A DNA stretch of 64,000 bases, taken from positions 105,125-169,124 of the forward strand of contig NZ_BAYD01000013.1 in NCBI RefSeq assembly GCF_000685075.1. The letters run 5' to 3'. Made by a program: the position numbers and the translations under genes. Of the stretch, positions 43,908 through 53,670 are shown piece by piece. The notes under the pieces are model-generated. The model worked only from the letters and a program-made list of their open reading frames with translations. It ran no database searches and had not been told where the DNA came from. The stretch comes from Paraburkholderia oxyphila NBRC 105797. Its GTDB lineage: Bacteria; Pseudomonadota; Gammaproteobacteria; Burkholderiales; Burkholderiaceae. Each line of letters begins with the position of its first letter. The stretch's first letter is position 1.

Positions 43908-44465
43908 TCAATCCTTAACGGAAACAGCATTGCGCTTTCGAGGGGCACGCCTCGAAACCTGGGTCTTCCGCTCAAGAGCAAAGGCCTCTGCACGAGCGGC
44001 GCGTTCGGCCGCCCACGATGGATTGACCTGCGTTTCAACCTGGCTAAAGCTAAAGGGCAGGTCGGCTTCTTCGGGGTGCCAGTCTGCGTCGATGGTCGCG
44101 CCGGTCCGACGATGCGTCATCGTCACTGCGCTTTCAGCCTCCGGATCGAGCCCGCAGTGCCGCATTCCCCACAGGCGAAGGGTCAGCATCATCCCATCGA
44201 GCTCGCGCGTCTTGTCCGTGACGCAGTAGGCGTACCGCTTGGGGCGCTCTTGATAGAGCCGCCGCTCGACGAGTTCGTTGTCCTCCATGGTTTTGAGGCG
44301 CTGGGCAAGCAGGTTGGGCGACATCCCGGTCTGTGCCTGAATGCCGTCGAAGCGATCGTTGCCCATTCTCAGTTCGCGCAGAATCAAGATGGTCCAGCGA
44401 TCCGCAATGACGGCAGCCGCGCGGGCAAGGGGACAAATCGTCTCGCCGGTATCCTGTTGTTTCAT
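43908..44465 (-). CDS. HxlR-type winged-helix transcriptional regulator
   Basis: 185 residues, AGGGATCGAG before ATG. The HxlR pattern is clear: CPLARAAAVIADRWTILILR with the conserved N-terminal Cys (residue 11), then FDGIQAQTGMSPNLLAQRLK, then VERRLYQERPKRYAYCVTDK. The C-terminal 60 residues are a basic extension (RKTQVSRRAPRKRN). HxlR proteins often answer to reactive electrophiles or redox state. It is divergent from the broken isochorismatase gene, its probable target. Confidence 0.87.
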   Translation of the reverse strand: MKQQDTGETICPLARAAAVIADRWTILILRELRMGNDRFDGIQAQTGMSPNLLAQRLKTMEDNELVERRLYQERPKRYAYCVTDKTRELDGMMLTLRLWGMRHCGLDPEAESAVTMTHRRTGATIDADWHPEEADLPFSFSQVETQVNPSWAAERAARAEAFALERKTQVSRRAPRKRNAVSVKD

Positions 44466-44614
44466 CTCGATCCCTCATCAAACCCCACATTTTGAACCTG
44501 TCCGCGCAGCGAACCAAGATCGCTGACGTTCATCGCTCCAATCTTGGGCCTTTACAAGCTATGTGACTTCAAATATTGTAGCAACACATCCAACGTACCG
44601 GAGGGATCCTCAAA

Positions 44615-45256
44615 ATGGCCAATCAATCTGCGTCCGGGCTGACGTATGAGCCTGATTTGACGGGACTGCTGATCGTCGATCCCTATAACGACTTCCTCTC
44701 GTAGGGCGGCAAGCTCTACGAACTCTGCCGCAGCACCCTGGAGGCGAACAACGTCGTCGAGCATATGCGCCAGATCCTCGCTGCTGCTCGAGCGGCGGGT
44801 GTGCAAGTCTTCATCGCCCCTCATCATCGTTGGCGCGAAAGCGATCTGCACAATCACTGGAAGACCATTCCGCCCATCGGGGCCGCCGCCGACAAGGGGC
44901 GTGTCTTTGCTGACGGGACTTGGGGCGGATGTTTTCACCCTGATTTCGAACCGCGCCCCGGTGAGATCGTCGCGCAGGAACATTGGCTCTCGAGCGGGTT
45001 CGCCAACACGGATCTCGACTTGCAGCTCAAGAAGCATGGTCTGCGCAAAGTCATCGTGATTGGCATGCGCGCGAACACCTGCATTGAATCCACCGTTCGT
45101 TTTGCGGCCGAGCTGGGCTACGAAGTCACGCTCGTGAAAGATGCCATCGGCAGCTTCGGACAAGCCGAGATGGACGCCTCGCTACAGTTCAACATGCCGG
45201 CTTACGCATGCGCCATTGTCTCGACTGACGAAATCATCGGCAAGCTCTCAGTCTGA
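44615..45256 (+). pseudogene. Isochorismatase-family hydrolase with premature amber stop
   Basis: From ATG 44615 (GGAGGG ten bases before) the family N-terminus reads TGLLIVDPYNDFLS, then TAG at 44702-44704 where relatives have a sense codon (usually E/GAG), then continues in the same frame for 183 residues to 45256 with the catalytic cysteine in GMRANTCIESTVRFA. A single G-to-T change explains the stop. Unless suppressed, or restarted at ATG 44765 without the catalytic Asp, the protein is inactive. Divergent from the HxlR gene. Confidence 0.85.
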
Positions 45257-45355
45257 GGGGCTGGAGGTGCAGCACTGCGTCGAGGACGTCGCCGGGCGCA
45301 GCCAACGCTCACATCTGCGGTTACGCTGTCTCCCGTACTCATCGCGGAGTTCGAC

Positions 45356-48214
45356 GTGCACCCCAATGCTCTCTCCCCGAATGACGGCATCGCGTTTGGC
45401 CCGTTCTTGCTGCTTCCGGCACGGCGCGAGCTATTGAAGGATGGCGAATCGGTCACGATAGGCAGTCGCGCGCTCGAAGTCCTGATCGCGCTTGTCGAGC
45501 GCCACGGTGAAACGGTGGAAAAGCGCGATCTGATTGGCAGGATCTGGCCGCGGACTGTCGTTGAAGAGTGCAATCTGAAAACCCACGTGGCGGCGCTGCG
45601 CAAAGCCCTGCAGGACGATGGGCACGAGCATCGCTACGTGGTGAACGTACCGGGCCGGGGCTATTGCTTCGTTGCTGCCATCGAGTACATCGGGCGCGCG
45701 CCCCCGCCCGCGCCGCTCACCAACGAACTCCAGCCGGCGTTACGCATCCCCTCCCGACTCAGGCGCCTCGTCGGGCGCGAAAGCGCGATCGAGACGATTG
45801 ACTCGAAGCTTCTCGACGGGCGTATCGTGACGATCGTCGGACCCGGCGGAATCGGCAAGACGACCGTCGCGCTGGCCGTTGCACACAAACGCCGGGCCGA
45901 GGCGGGCGGGCTGGTCAGCTTTGTCGATCTCGCACCGCTAAGCGGAGCGGCGCTGGTGCCAAGCGCGCTCGCCACGGCGCTCGGCAGCGGCGTCCGGTCG
46001 GACAACCCGATTCCAAGCCTCGTTGCGTGGCTCGCCGGCAAGCGCATGCTGATCGTTCTCGACAGTTGCGAGCACCTGATCGACGCGGTTGCGTCGATGG
46101 CCGCCGAACTGCTCGAAGGCGTGCCCGATCTGCAGATCCTTGCCACGAGCCGCGAGCCGGTCAAGGTGACGGGCGAGGTCCTGCATCGTCTGCCCCCGTT
46201 GAGCACCCCCACGGTGTCGGACGCACTGACGGCGTCGAGCGCCATGGGCTACGCGTCGATCGAACTCTTCGTTGAGCGAACCTCCGAGCGTCTCGGCGCG
46301 TTCCAGCTTGGCGACCCGGTTGCGCCCATTGTCGCGGATATCTGCCGAAGGCTCGATGGCAATCCCCTCGCCATCGAGCTTGCCGCGGGACGTGTCGACG
46401 CGTTTGGTGTGGAAGGGGTGTCGTCTCTGCTGACTGACCGCTTTGCGCTGTTGACAGGGGGGCGGCGCGACGCGCCAGCGCGTCAGCAGACGTTGATGGT
46501 CACGCTCGACTGGAGTTACGACCTGCTCCCGGAAGTCGAGCGGATTGCCTTCCGGAGATTGGGCATCTTCGCAGGCTACTTCGATAGGGAGGCGGCCGCC
46601 CGGGTAGCCGCGTACGATGCCGTCACTGCCGCGGACATGCTCGGCATCGTGGCGAATCTCGTCGACAAGTCACTGGTCTCTGCCGATATCAACAGCGGCG
46701 TCACCCGCTACCGACTGCTTGATACGACCGTTGCGTACGCACGCAAACGCCTTCTCGATCTCGGCGAATTCGACGAGCTGGCGAAGCGGCACGCGAGCTG
46801 GTATCTGCAATTTCTGCAGCAGACGGATGAAGCCGATCAACAACCCCTGGACGGTATTCAACGCGGTGAGCGAGGCAATGTGGCAGACAATGTCCGCGCG
46901 GCGCTCGACTGGGCCTTTACCGGGGGAGGGGATCTGAATCTCGGTATCCAGCTCTCGATCGCGTCGGTTCCGCTGTGGCTGAGGCTCTCGCTGATGAACG
47001 AGTGCCGGATCCGCATTTACCGCGCGATCGAGGCCAGGGCCGCTGCGAATATCGACGATGAGTGGATCGACATGCAACTCCAGACTGCGCTCGGCGTTGC
47101 CTTGTATTCGATCGGGCCTGGTCCTGAAGCGAGGTCGGTATGGACCAGGGTCTTGCAGATCGCCGAGCGGCTCGACAACACGGACTATCGCCTGCGTGCG
47201 CTTTGGGGGCTTTGGGTTGACACGGTCACGGGCGATAACCACGCAACCGGGCTGACCCTTGCGAAGGAGTTTGCGCAGCTTGCCTCGAAGGTGGACGATT
47301 CGCTGGCATGGTTCGTTGGCGAACGGCTGGTGGGGACCTCGCTTTATTTCCTGGGCGAGCAGGGCGAAGCGCGGACGCACTTCGAGAGGATGCTGAGCCG
47401 GCCGCCCGCAGCGAGCCATCAATCGCAGATCCGTCGCTTTCAGTTCGATCAGATCGTGGCCGGCCGAGGCTTTTTTTCGCGGATTCTCTGGGTGCAGGGC
47501 TACCCCGATCAGGCGTTTCGCGAAGCCCAGGCCAGCGTCGATGAGGCATTGGCCCATCAGCATTCTTTGTCGCTGTGCTACGCGCTTGGACAGTCCGCAT
47601 GCGCTGTCGCGCTGCTCGTCGGCGACTTCGAAGCCGCCCGGCGCAACGTCCAGTTGCTAATCGAGCACGCCGCGAGGCACGAATTGCGGCTATGGCAGAG
47701 CATGGGCCGTTGCTTCAGTGGCATTCTTCAAATCAAGGTTGGCCACAAGAACGCGGGAATCGAACTCCTTTCGCAAGCGATCAATGAGCTTCGCAATGCC
47801 GGGTTCGCGCTGTATCACACGGCTGCGCTCTGCGAGTTCAGTGCCGCGCTCGGCAGCATCGGTGAACTGCACGCGGCGCAGCGTGCAGTTGATGAGGCGC
47901 TCGAGCAATCGTCGCGAAACGATGAGCGGTGGTGTCTGCCCGAGTTGCTGCGCACCAAAGGCGAGCTATTGCTTGCCCAGTTTGGTACGAGCGCGGCGCC
48001 GGCCGCCGAAGATCTTTTTCAACGATCACTTCAACTCGCGCTGAGCCAGGGCGCGCGCGCCTGGCAGCTTCGCACGGCTTCTAGCCTCGCGAAGTTGCAC
48101 CGCGAAGCGCCCGATCAGGCATCCCACGCGTTGCTCGCGCGCACGCTCGAATGGTTCACAGAAGGATTGAAAACGCCTGACCTCATAGAGGCCCGAGCGC
48201 TGATGGACAGATAG
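45356..48214 (+). CDS. Large winged-helix/STAND-ATPase/TPR transcriptional regulator
   Basis: 952 residues from GTG 45356 (GGAG seven bases upstream). Domain order: OmpR/PhoB-type winged helix (about 1-105; ELLKDGESVTIGSRALEVLI ... HRYVVNVPGRGYCFVA), then an NB-ARC/STAND-like ATPase with Walker A GPGGIGKTT (about 160) and Walker B LIVLDSCEH (about 235), then a winged-helix region and a long alpha-helical TPR-like C-terminal half. There is no phosphoacceptor domain. Proteins of this type act as signal-gated regulators that assemble on ATP. No target genes are obvious; the hydrolase genes from 48418 follow in the same direction. Confidence 0.88.
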   Translation: MHPNALSPNDGIAFGPFLLLPARRELLKDGESVTIGSRALEVLIALVERHGETVEKRDLIGRIWPRTVVEECNLKTHVAALRKALQDDGHEHRYVVNVPGRGYCFVAAIEYIGRAPPPAPLTNELQPALRIPSRLRRLVGRESAIETIDSKLLDGRIVTIVGPGGIGKTTVALAVAHKRRAEAGGLVSFVDLAPLSGAALVPSALATALGSGVRSDNPIPSLVAWLAGKRMLIVLDSCEHLIDAVASMAAELLEGVPDLQILATSREPVKVTGEVLHRLPPLSTPTVSDALTASSAMGYASIELFVERTSERLGAFQLGDPVAPIVADICRRLDGNPLAIELAAGRVDAFGVEGVSSLLTDRFALLTGGRRDAPARQQTLMVTLDWSYDLLPEVERIAFRRLGIFAGYFDREAAARVAAYDAVTAADMLGIVANLVDKSLVSADINSGVTRYRLLDTTVAYARKRLLDLGEFDELAKRHASWYLQFLQQTDEADQQPLDGIQRGERGNVADNVRAALDWAFTGGGDLNLGIQLSIASVPLWLRLSLMNECRIRIYRAIEARAAANIDDEWIDMQLQTALGVALYSIGPGPEARSVWTRVLQIAERLDNTDYRLRALWGLWVDTVTGDNHATGLTLAKEFAQLASKVDDSLAWFVGERLVGTSLYFLGEQGEARTHFERMLSRPPAASHQSQIRRFQFDQIVAGRGFFSRILWVQGYPDQAFREAQASVDEALAHQHSLSLCYALGQSACAVALLVGDFEAARRNVQLLIEHAARHELRLWQSMGRCFSGILQIKVGHKNAGIELLSQAINELRNAGFALYHTAALCEFSAALGSIGELHAAQRAVDEALEQSSRNDERWCLPELLRTKGELLLAQFGTSAAPAAEDLFQRSLQLALSQGARAWQLRTASSLAKLHREAPDQASHALLARTLEWFTEGLKTPDLIEARALMDR

Positions 48215-48417
48215 TCCACCCAGCGCCGATCCCGGCGTGCCTCGCCCGCTCCAGCGGCGCGATGGAGCGCCATTCACCACGATTCACCGCGATTCACTGA
48301 CGCCCGCATCCGCCAGCGGCTAGCCTACGTCGTGCGATCCACAAGCGCATCCTCAGACCATGTGGCGTGTCGTGCGTCCGCAAGACGGTCGCGGCGCGCG
48401 TGCAAAGGGAGGTGGCC

Positions 48418-49107
48418 ATGGCGTCGAGCGTCGAAGTCATTGTGCCCGACGGGGCCTTTTACGCCTATCTGGCAGAGCCCGTTTCGGTGCCGGCGCCCGC
48501 CGTGGTGGTCGTGCAGGAAGCGTTTGGCGTCAATGCCGACCTTCGCACGACCTGCGACGAGCTCGCATCGAAGGGGTTCATCGCCGTGAGTCCCGATCTG
48601 TACTGGCGTCAACAGCCGCTCGTCGAGCTGTCCGACAAGACCGATTGGCCGCAGGCGCTCGCGTTATACGCGGCGCTTGACCTCGACAAGGCCGTTTCCG
48701 ACCTGCAAGCGACGGTCGAGCACGCGCGCGCGATGACCTGGTGCACCGGGCGCGTTGGCGTGGTCGGATTCTGCCTCGGCGGGTTGCTTGCCTATCTGGT
48801 CGCTGCGCGCTTTGGCGTCGATGCGGGCGTCGGCTATTACGGCGCAAGAACGGACGAATTCCTCGATGAGGCGCGGGCGGTGCGTGGGCCGCTGCTGATG
48901 CACTTCGGCGATCAGGACGAGTCCATCGGCCCCGCCGCGCACAAGGCGATCCGCGACCGCCTCACGCCGCTCGGTGTCGAGATTCGGACCTATGTTGGCT
49001 GCTCGCACGCGTTCGCGCGCCATGACGGTGCGCATTTCGACGCCGGGGCGGCCGCGCAGGCCAGCATGAGAACCGTTGAATTCCTCAACCAGCATCTTTT
49101 TGAGTGA
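48418..49107 (+). CDS. Dienelactone hydrolase family protein
   Basis: 229 residues from ATG 48418, GGGAGG five bases before. Triad: Cys in GFCLGG, Asp in FGDQDESI and His in SHAFARHD; EAFGVN near residue 35 matches the family's conserved Glu segment. Dienelactone hydrolases open the lactone from chloro- or substituted muconates to maleylacetate, though many relatives act on other esters. A close paralogue lies at 49954, with an unrelated alpha/beta hydrolase between. Confidence 0.88.
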   Translation: MASSVEVIVPDGAFYAYLAEPVSVPAPAVVVVQEAFGVNADLRTTCDELASKGFIAVSPDLYWRQQPLVELSDKTDWPQALALYAALDLDKAVSDLQATVEHARAMTWCTGRVGVVGFCLGGLLAYLVAARFGVDAGVGYYGARTDEFLDEARAVRGPLLMHFGDQDESIGPAAHKAIRDRLTPLGVEIRTYVGCSHAFARHDGAHFDAGAAAQASMRTVEFLNQHLFE

Positions 49108-49140
49108 GGGGCGCGCAAGCGCTCATCTTGGGAGAGCACG

Positions 49141-49830
49141 ATGAAGCCAAGTATCGTTTTCGCGCACGGCATCTGGGCCGATGGGTCCTGTTTTCAGAAG
49201 CTGATCCCGACGCTGAAAGCGGAGGGGCACGACGTGATGGCGGCGCAATATGGCCTCGATACGCTGAAAGGCGATGTCGACGCGACCGTGCGCACGATCG
49301 CACGAGTCGAAGGCCCGGTGGTGCTGGTCGGCCACTCCTACGGCGGAACGGTCATCACCCACGCCGGCATGGACCCCAAGGTCGCTGCCCTGGTGTATAT
49401 CGCCGCCCTGGGCCCGGATGAGACCGAGACGTCGCAGGGGCAGCAGGACAAATTCCCGAAGACCGAAGTCTTCAACCACATCGAGGTGGCCAACGGCCGC
49501 GTCTGGCTCAAGCATTCCGGGCCGGCCGCGTTCGCTCAGGATCTGTCGCCGGAAGAGCAGGAGATCGTCTATGCGACCCACTTCGCGCCGGCGCTCGACC
49601 TCTTCAACCAGAAGCACGAGGGGATCGCCTGGCGTACGAAGCCGAGTTGGTCGATCGTCGCCACGGAGGACCGAACCGTCCATCCGGACCTGGAGCGCTT
49701 CGCCGCCAGGCGCATGGGTGCCACGACCGTCGAACTCAAGGCCAGCCACGTGCCGATGCTCTCACAGCCGCAGGCTGTGCTCGACGTCATCCGCAAGGCC
49801 TGTGCCGCGGTCGCCGCCACGCAGGGATAG
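49141..49830 (+). CDS. Alpha/beta hydrolase (EstC/salicylate-esterase-like)
   Basis: 229 residues; GGGAGAGC before ATG. FAHGIWADGSCFQKLIPTL forms the oxyanion segment, the nucleophile is Ser in VGHSYGGTV, and the His is in KASHVPMLSQP near the end. This small lid-poor type resembles methyl-ester hydrolases of plant and bacterial salicylate metabolism. The substrate is unknown. It lies between two dienelactone hydrolase genes in one direction, with 33 and 123 bases between. Confidence 0.85.
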   Translation: MKPSIVFAHGIWADGSCFQKLIPTLKAEGHDVMAAQYGLDTLKGDVDATVRTIARVEGPVVLVGHSYGGTVITHAGMDPKVAALVYIAALGPDETETSQGQQDKFPKTEVFNHIEVANGRVWLKHSGPAAFAQDLSPEEQEIVYATHFAPALDLFNQKHEGIAWRTKPSWSIVATEDRTVHPDLERFAARRMGATTVELKASHVPMLSQPQAVLDVIRKACAAVAATQG

Positions 49831-49953
49831 GCGCTCCGGGGCAGCGCTTCTGCCCGGCTCGCCGCCGCCTGGCGAGCGCGCCGAAGCGCTGCGTGTGACG
49901 TTCCGGCGACCGCGGCGGGACGCTGGGAAATGGGGTCGTGAAAGGAGATAGCG

Positions 49954-50649
49954 ATGGAAAGCCGTATCGTCATCGAGGGCCGGGAGGGTGCCTTCGGCGC
50001 CTATATTGCGCGGCCGGCCGATCTACCCGCGCCGGCTGTCGTGGTGCTGCAGGAGGTGTTCGGGGTCAACGCCGATATCCGCAAGCATTGCGATGAGCTG
50101 GCCGGATTGGGCTTCATCGCGGTGGCGCCCGATCTGTACTGGCGACAAGAGCCCGGCGTCGACCTCGACGTCAGATCAGAACCTGACTGGCAGCATGGGC
50201 TGCGTCTCTATCAAGCCTTCGACCGGGACGCCGGCGTGAGGGACATCGAGGATACCGTCACGACCACGGCGGGGCTACCCGAGTGCACCGGGAAGGTCGC
50301 CGTGCTGGGCTATTGCCTGGGAGCCCTGATGGCATTTCTCGTCGCGGTCCGCTCTGAGGTTGATGCCGCCGTGGCCTACCACGGCGGCGACACCGAACGA
50401 TACCTCGATGAGGTGGGCGGCCTTCATGCGCCACTGCTGATGCACCTGGGGGAGGAGGACGAATTCATCTCCAGGCCAGCTCAGGAGGCGATCAAGGCGG
50501 CGCTCGCTGGCAAACCGGATGTCGCGGTCTACAGCTACCCCGGCCAGCGCCACGCGTTCTCTCGCAACAATGGTGCCCACTACGATGCCGCCGCTGCCGC
50601 CCTGGCCAACGGTCGAACCCGCGACTTCCTGAACCGCGAGCTGCGGTGA
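49954..50649 (+). CDS. Dienelactone hydrolase family protein (second copy)
   Basis: 231 residues; AAAGGAGATAGCG before ATG. It is a clear paralogue of the product of 48418-49107 (EVFGVNADIRKHCDEL, LYWRQEPGVDLD, triad Cys in GYCLGALMA, Asp in EEDEFIS, His in RHAFSRNN). The Gly after the nucleophile elbow is replaced by Ala (CLGA), a small departure. Retention of two diverged copies suggests different substrates. Confidence 0.88.
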   Translation: MESRIVIEGREGAFGAYIARPADLPAPAVVVLQEVFGVNADIRKHCDELAGLGFIAVAPDLYWRQEPGVDLDVRSEPDWQHGLRLYQAFDRDAGVRDIEDTVTTTAGLPECTGKVAVLGYCLGALMAFLVAVRSEVDAAVAYHGGDTERYLDEVGGLHAPLLMHLGEEDEFISRPAQEAIKAALAGKPDVAVYSYPGQRHAFSRNNGAHYDAAAAALANGRTRDFLNRELR

Positions 50650-51156
50650 TCCTTGTCGATCCTGGCTGCTCGCGTTGTCGGAGAGCGGTGGGGTGGGTTG
50701 TCATGGATTGGCGCACGCTCAACAGGTGGCCGTTCAACCTCGGAAAGCCGCTATTGAACGGATCACACGCGATTGGCCGCAACGGGTCGACTACGGCGAA
50801 CCGTGTCAGGCGGTAGTCGGCCAGTTGTTGCCGTTCGCAAAAGATATAAAGCCGCCATTCCAACGGCCGATTCACTCAGTGAACGGACAATTTTCCGGTG
50901 GACATGCTCGTCACCTCCCAGGTCCGGGAAGTCGCGCTGCGCGGTCCGCATACACAGCAGATGACGGTCCGCTTTGGCGAGCCTGTCGCGGGCTTTTGCT
51001 GTCGAATCCCGTTGGCGGCGACTGGATCGACAGTTGACCGGACACTCAGGCCGGCCACTCGGCAAGAGCAGTTTGGCAGTCAGGAATCCTCTGTCTAGAA
51101 TACTTGGGCCCGACGCTGCGAACTTTCGCGCGATGTGAGTTGAAGGAGGGCGTGCC
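50650..51156. other. 507-bp stretch without a supported gene
   Basis: No frame with a start signal or family motif. Presumably contains the leader of the secreted hydrolase gene at 51157. Confidence 0.4.
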
Positions 51157-52161
51157 ATGAAGGCAGCCATTACTGGCTTCGTTGCCCAACTTGCTTTGCT
51201 ATTTGCGCTCGAAGACCTGTCAAGCGCCGGAATGGCACAAGTGGTCCGGACTGAGGTCATTGCGGTCCCGTCTGTCACGATGACGGATCAGGAATTCCTG
51301 ACCGGTCGTGAGGACGGGCAACCGGTCACGATCGCAGGCGAACTTCGACTTCCCAAGGCGGCGGGGGGGCGAGTTCCGCTCGTGGTCCTGCTGCATGGTT
51401 CAGGCGGAATTGGCAGTTCGGTGACCGACTGGGAGCAGGATCTGCTTGCCATGGGCGTTGCCACCTTTGTCCTGGATAGCTTCTCGGGACGCGGCATCAT
51501 CAACACAATCAACGATCAGGCTCAACTGCCTCGTCTGGCACAAGCCGAGGACGCCTTCCGCGCGCTCGCGATTCTTTCGAAACATCCCAGGATCGACCCG
51601 GCAAGGATCATGGTCATGGGATTTTCGCGAGGCGGGCAAAATGCACTGTATGCAAGCCTGAAGCGGTTCCACCGATTGCATGCCTCACCCGGGACTGAGT
51701 TCGCGGCCTATGTGGCGTTCTATCCAGACTGCACTTACACGTACCGTGAAGATGACGATCTTGTTGCAAAGCCTGTAAGAATTTTCCAGGGCGGCGCAGA
51801 CAACTACGACCGGGTTGCCGCATGCCGTGCCTACGTAGAACGGCTAAAGGCAAAAGGTAACGATGCTCAGCTGACCGAGTATCCAGGGGCCAGTCATGCC
51901 TTCGACTCGGCGGCGCTCACGCAGCCGGTTCAGTTTCCGAAGGCGCAAACGACCAGAAATTGCAGGACCATCGAGCAGGAAAACGGACTGCTGGTCAACG
52001 CGCGGACAGGGGAGCCCTTTACCTACAACGACCCCTGTGTCGAGCACGGGGTGACGACGGCGTACGACGAACAGGCGGCAAGGGCGGCAAAGCAGGCTGT
52101 TCACGAGATAGTGGTGACAGTGTTAAAGCCCAGCGTTGCCGCCTCAGCGGCACACCCGTGA
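51157..52161 (+). CDS. Secreted dienelactone-hydrolase-like enzyme
   Basis: 334 residues, GAAGGAGG before ATG. A signal-like N-terminus (MKAAITGFVAQLALLFALED) leads to an alpha/beta-hydrolase core: VVLLHGSGGIGSSVTDWEQD, nucleophile Ser in MGFSRGGQNA, His in GASHAFDS. Two cysteine pairs in the C-terminal region (NCRTIEQENG, NDPCVEHG) could form disulphides in the periplasm. It resembles secreted dienelactone hydrolases, but the Cys nucleophile is Ser here, as in many esterases. Substrate unknown. Confidence 0.82.
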   Translation: MKAAITGFVAQLALLFALEDLSSAGMAQVVRTEVIAVPSVTMTDQEFLTGREDGQPVTIAGELRLPKAAGGRVPLVVLLHGSGGIGSSVTDWEQDLLAMGVATFVLDSFSGRGIINTINDQAQLPRLAQAEDAFRALAILSKHPRIDPARIMVMGFSRGGQNALYASLKRFHRLHASPGTEFAAYVAFYPDCTYTYREDDDLVAKPVRIFQGGADNYDRVAACRAYVERLKAKGNDAQLTEYPGASHAFDSAALTQPVQFPKAQTTRNCRTIEQENGLLVNARTGEPFTYNDPCVEHGVTTAYDEQAARAAKQAVHEIVVTVLKPSVAASAAHP

Positions 52162-52368
52162 TCATGGGGAGGGCGCCCCGGCGTTGGATGCGGCGATGGC
52201 TGCAGATAAAGGGATGACTGTTGTACGGCTCAAAGCGGTCGCACAGATAGCGCCGGGTTCTACGTCCGTAGTGGGTCGGCACCGGTTCTCGCCCCCAGCT
52301 CCATACCGTCATCGCACAGTGGAAGTCTCACCAGACTCGGTGACGGCCGAACCGTCCTGCGCTACCCT

Positions 52369-52396
52369 TTGCTCATTTCCAATCCTCTGGTACGAT
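52369..52396 (+). promoter_or_regulatory. Promoter of tRNA-Gln
   Basis: TTGCTC (52369-52374) and TACGAT (52391-52396) with a 16-base spacer; the predicted start is about five bases before the mature tRNA. Confidence 0.55.
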
Positions 52397-52407
52397 CTCG
52401 CCCTCGT

Positions 52408-52485
52408 AGGGGAGTCGCCAAGCTGGCCTAAGGCACCGGATTTTGATTCCGGCATTCGAAGGTTCGAATCCTTCTTCCCCTGCCA
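52408..52485 (+). tRNA. tRNA-Gln (anticodon UUG)
   Basis: A complete cloverleaf: acceptor AGGGGAG/TTCCCCT, D-arm, anticodon stem CCGGA/TCCGG around loop TTTTGAT (anticodon TTG), T-arm GAAGG-TTCGAAT-CCTTC, and an encoded CCA end. It reads CAA glutamine codons. It stands alone, with its own promoter. About 800 bases downstream is a piece of a tyrosine recombinase, so its 3' end may be an old integration site. Confidence 0.96.
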
Positions 52486-52864
52486 TCACGCCCCCCAAGC
52501 ATTATCGATCCAGGCATAAGTCTTTCTGGCTGCGATCATTCGCCAGGACGCTCTGCGTAGAGCCCACCAGCCCGTCAGCTGCCGGGAGGATTGCGAAAGC
52601 GCTGGGCCTCCGATCACGCTGCGTTGATCAGTCCAAGTTGTCGCAGCGCGGTCACGAACTGGTCTAGCCGCCGCCATCGAGCCTGTCAAAACAGAGTTAC
52701 TGGCAGGCGCCATCGTCGACGTTCCTGTGAAGGAGCCCGGGGCCGACAAGTCGTCGGCGAGCGTCTCATGCAGCCTCGGGAGCGGACAGTAAGGCACGAG
52801 TTTCTGAGCGACTCAAGCGGGTCCAGACGACAACGATATGCGTGAGTCGAATCGATAGGCCTGC
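52486..52864. other. 379-bp stretch without a supported gene
   Basis: Only unsupported short frames. No second copy of the tRNA 3' end was found here or elsewhere in the window, so no attachment-site pair can be shown. Confidence 0.4.
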
Positions 52865-53209
52865 TCAGGCGAAGACAAAGTACTTGCGCACCGTCTCCAC
52901 CACCTCCCAGGTCCCTTTCATGCCGGGTTCGATCACGAACACATCGCCTGCCTTCAGGTGCACCGACTCCTCGCCTTCCGGCGTGATAATGCAGTAGCCG
53001 TCGAGGAAGTGGCAGAACTCCCATTTCTCGTAGTTCACCTCGAACTTGCCCGGTGTGCAGATCCAGGTGCCCATGATCTTGCTGCCGTCCTTGGAGAGGT
53101 AAGCGTTGAGGTTCACTGTGTGCGGATCGCCGCCGATGCGCTTCCACTTGGTGGCATCAAGGACCGGAGTCGGGCAGGTTTCGCGCAATATGGTTATAAA
53201 ATCGGACAT
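52865..53209 (-). CDS. Cupin-domain protein (DUF861 type)
   Basis: 114 residues, TTTGGAGC before ATG. A small RmlC-like barrel: GTWICTPGKFEVNYEKWEFC, then HFLDGYCIITPEGEESVHLK, then GDVFVIEPGMKGTWEV. This fits the DUF861 cupins related to (S)-ureidoglycine aminohydrolase. Usual metal-binding histidines are few, so it may be a binding protein. It is divergent from the integrase relic at 53274. Confidence 0.85.
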   Translation of the reverse strand: MSDFITILRETCPTPVLDATKWKRIGGDPHTVNLNAYLSKDGSKIMGTWICTPGKFEVNYEKWEFCHFLDGYCIITPEGEESVHLKAGDVFVIEPGMKGTWEVVETVRKYFVFA

Positions 53210-53273
53210 GTCAGCTCCAAACGATCGAATAAGAGGTCCATCACCTTAGTCCAAAAGGGCTAATGGGGCTTGT

Positions 53274-53582
53274 ATGCTTCCGACACCGACGCATATATTT
53301 CCGACAACGACTCCCCTGTATCTGCGCATCGTGCGCGAGATCGCCCGGTTTCTCGAGCGCTCGCCTGAGACAGCCACCGTCGAGGACCTACGGCGCTACC
53401 CGTTGCATCTGGTCGATCACGGCACATCACCCGTCTCACTGAACCGCACGATTACCGGCCTGAAGTTGTTCTTCACAGTCACGCTCGACCAGCCAGAGCT
53501 GATGGCGCAAAGGAATGTGCGGCCGGCTCACCGGACCAGAAGTTTCGGCTTACCATGGTTGGCACTGTACAGGCTCTGGTAA
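53274..53582 (+). pseudogene. N-terminal fragment of a tyrosine recombinase
   Basis: Residues 14-80 (LYLRIVREIARFLERSPETA, then VEDLRRYPLHLVDHGTSPVS, then LFFTVTLDQPELM) match the SAM-like N-terminal domain of XerC/IS91-associated integrases. After about 53530 the homology ends, and the catalytic domain with R-H-R-Y is absent. The first residues before LYLR are atypical. A dead fragment, 0.8 kb from tRNA-Gln. Confidence 0.7.
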
Positions 53583-53670
53583 CTTCGACGGGACCTGCAC
53601 GGAGGCCTGTCGACTCCGCACCGCGGATCGCGCGGCGTGACGATCGAGCGCGAAACAAGGAGGGTCCACG

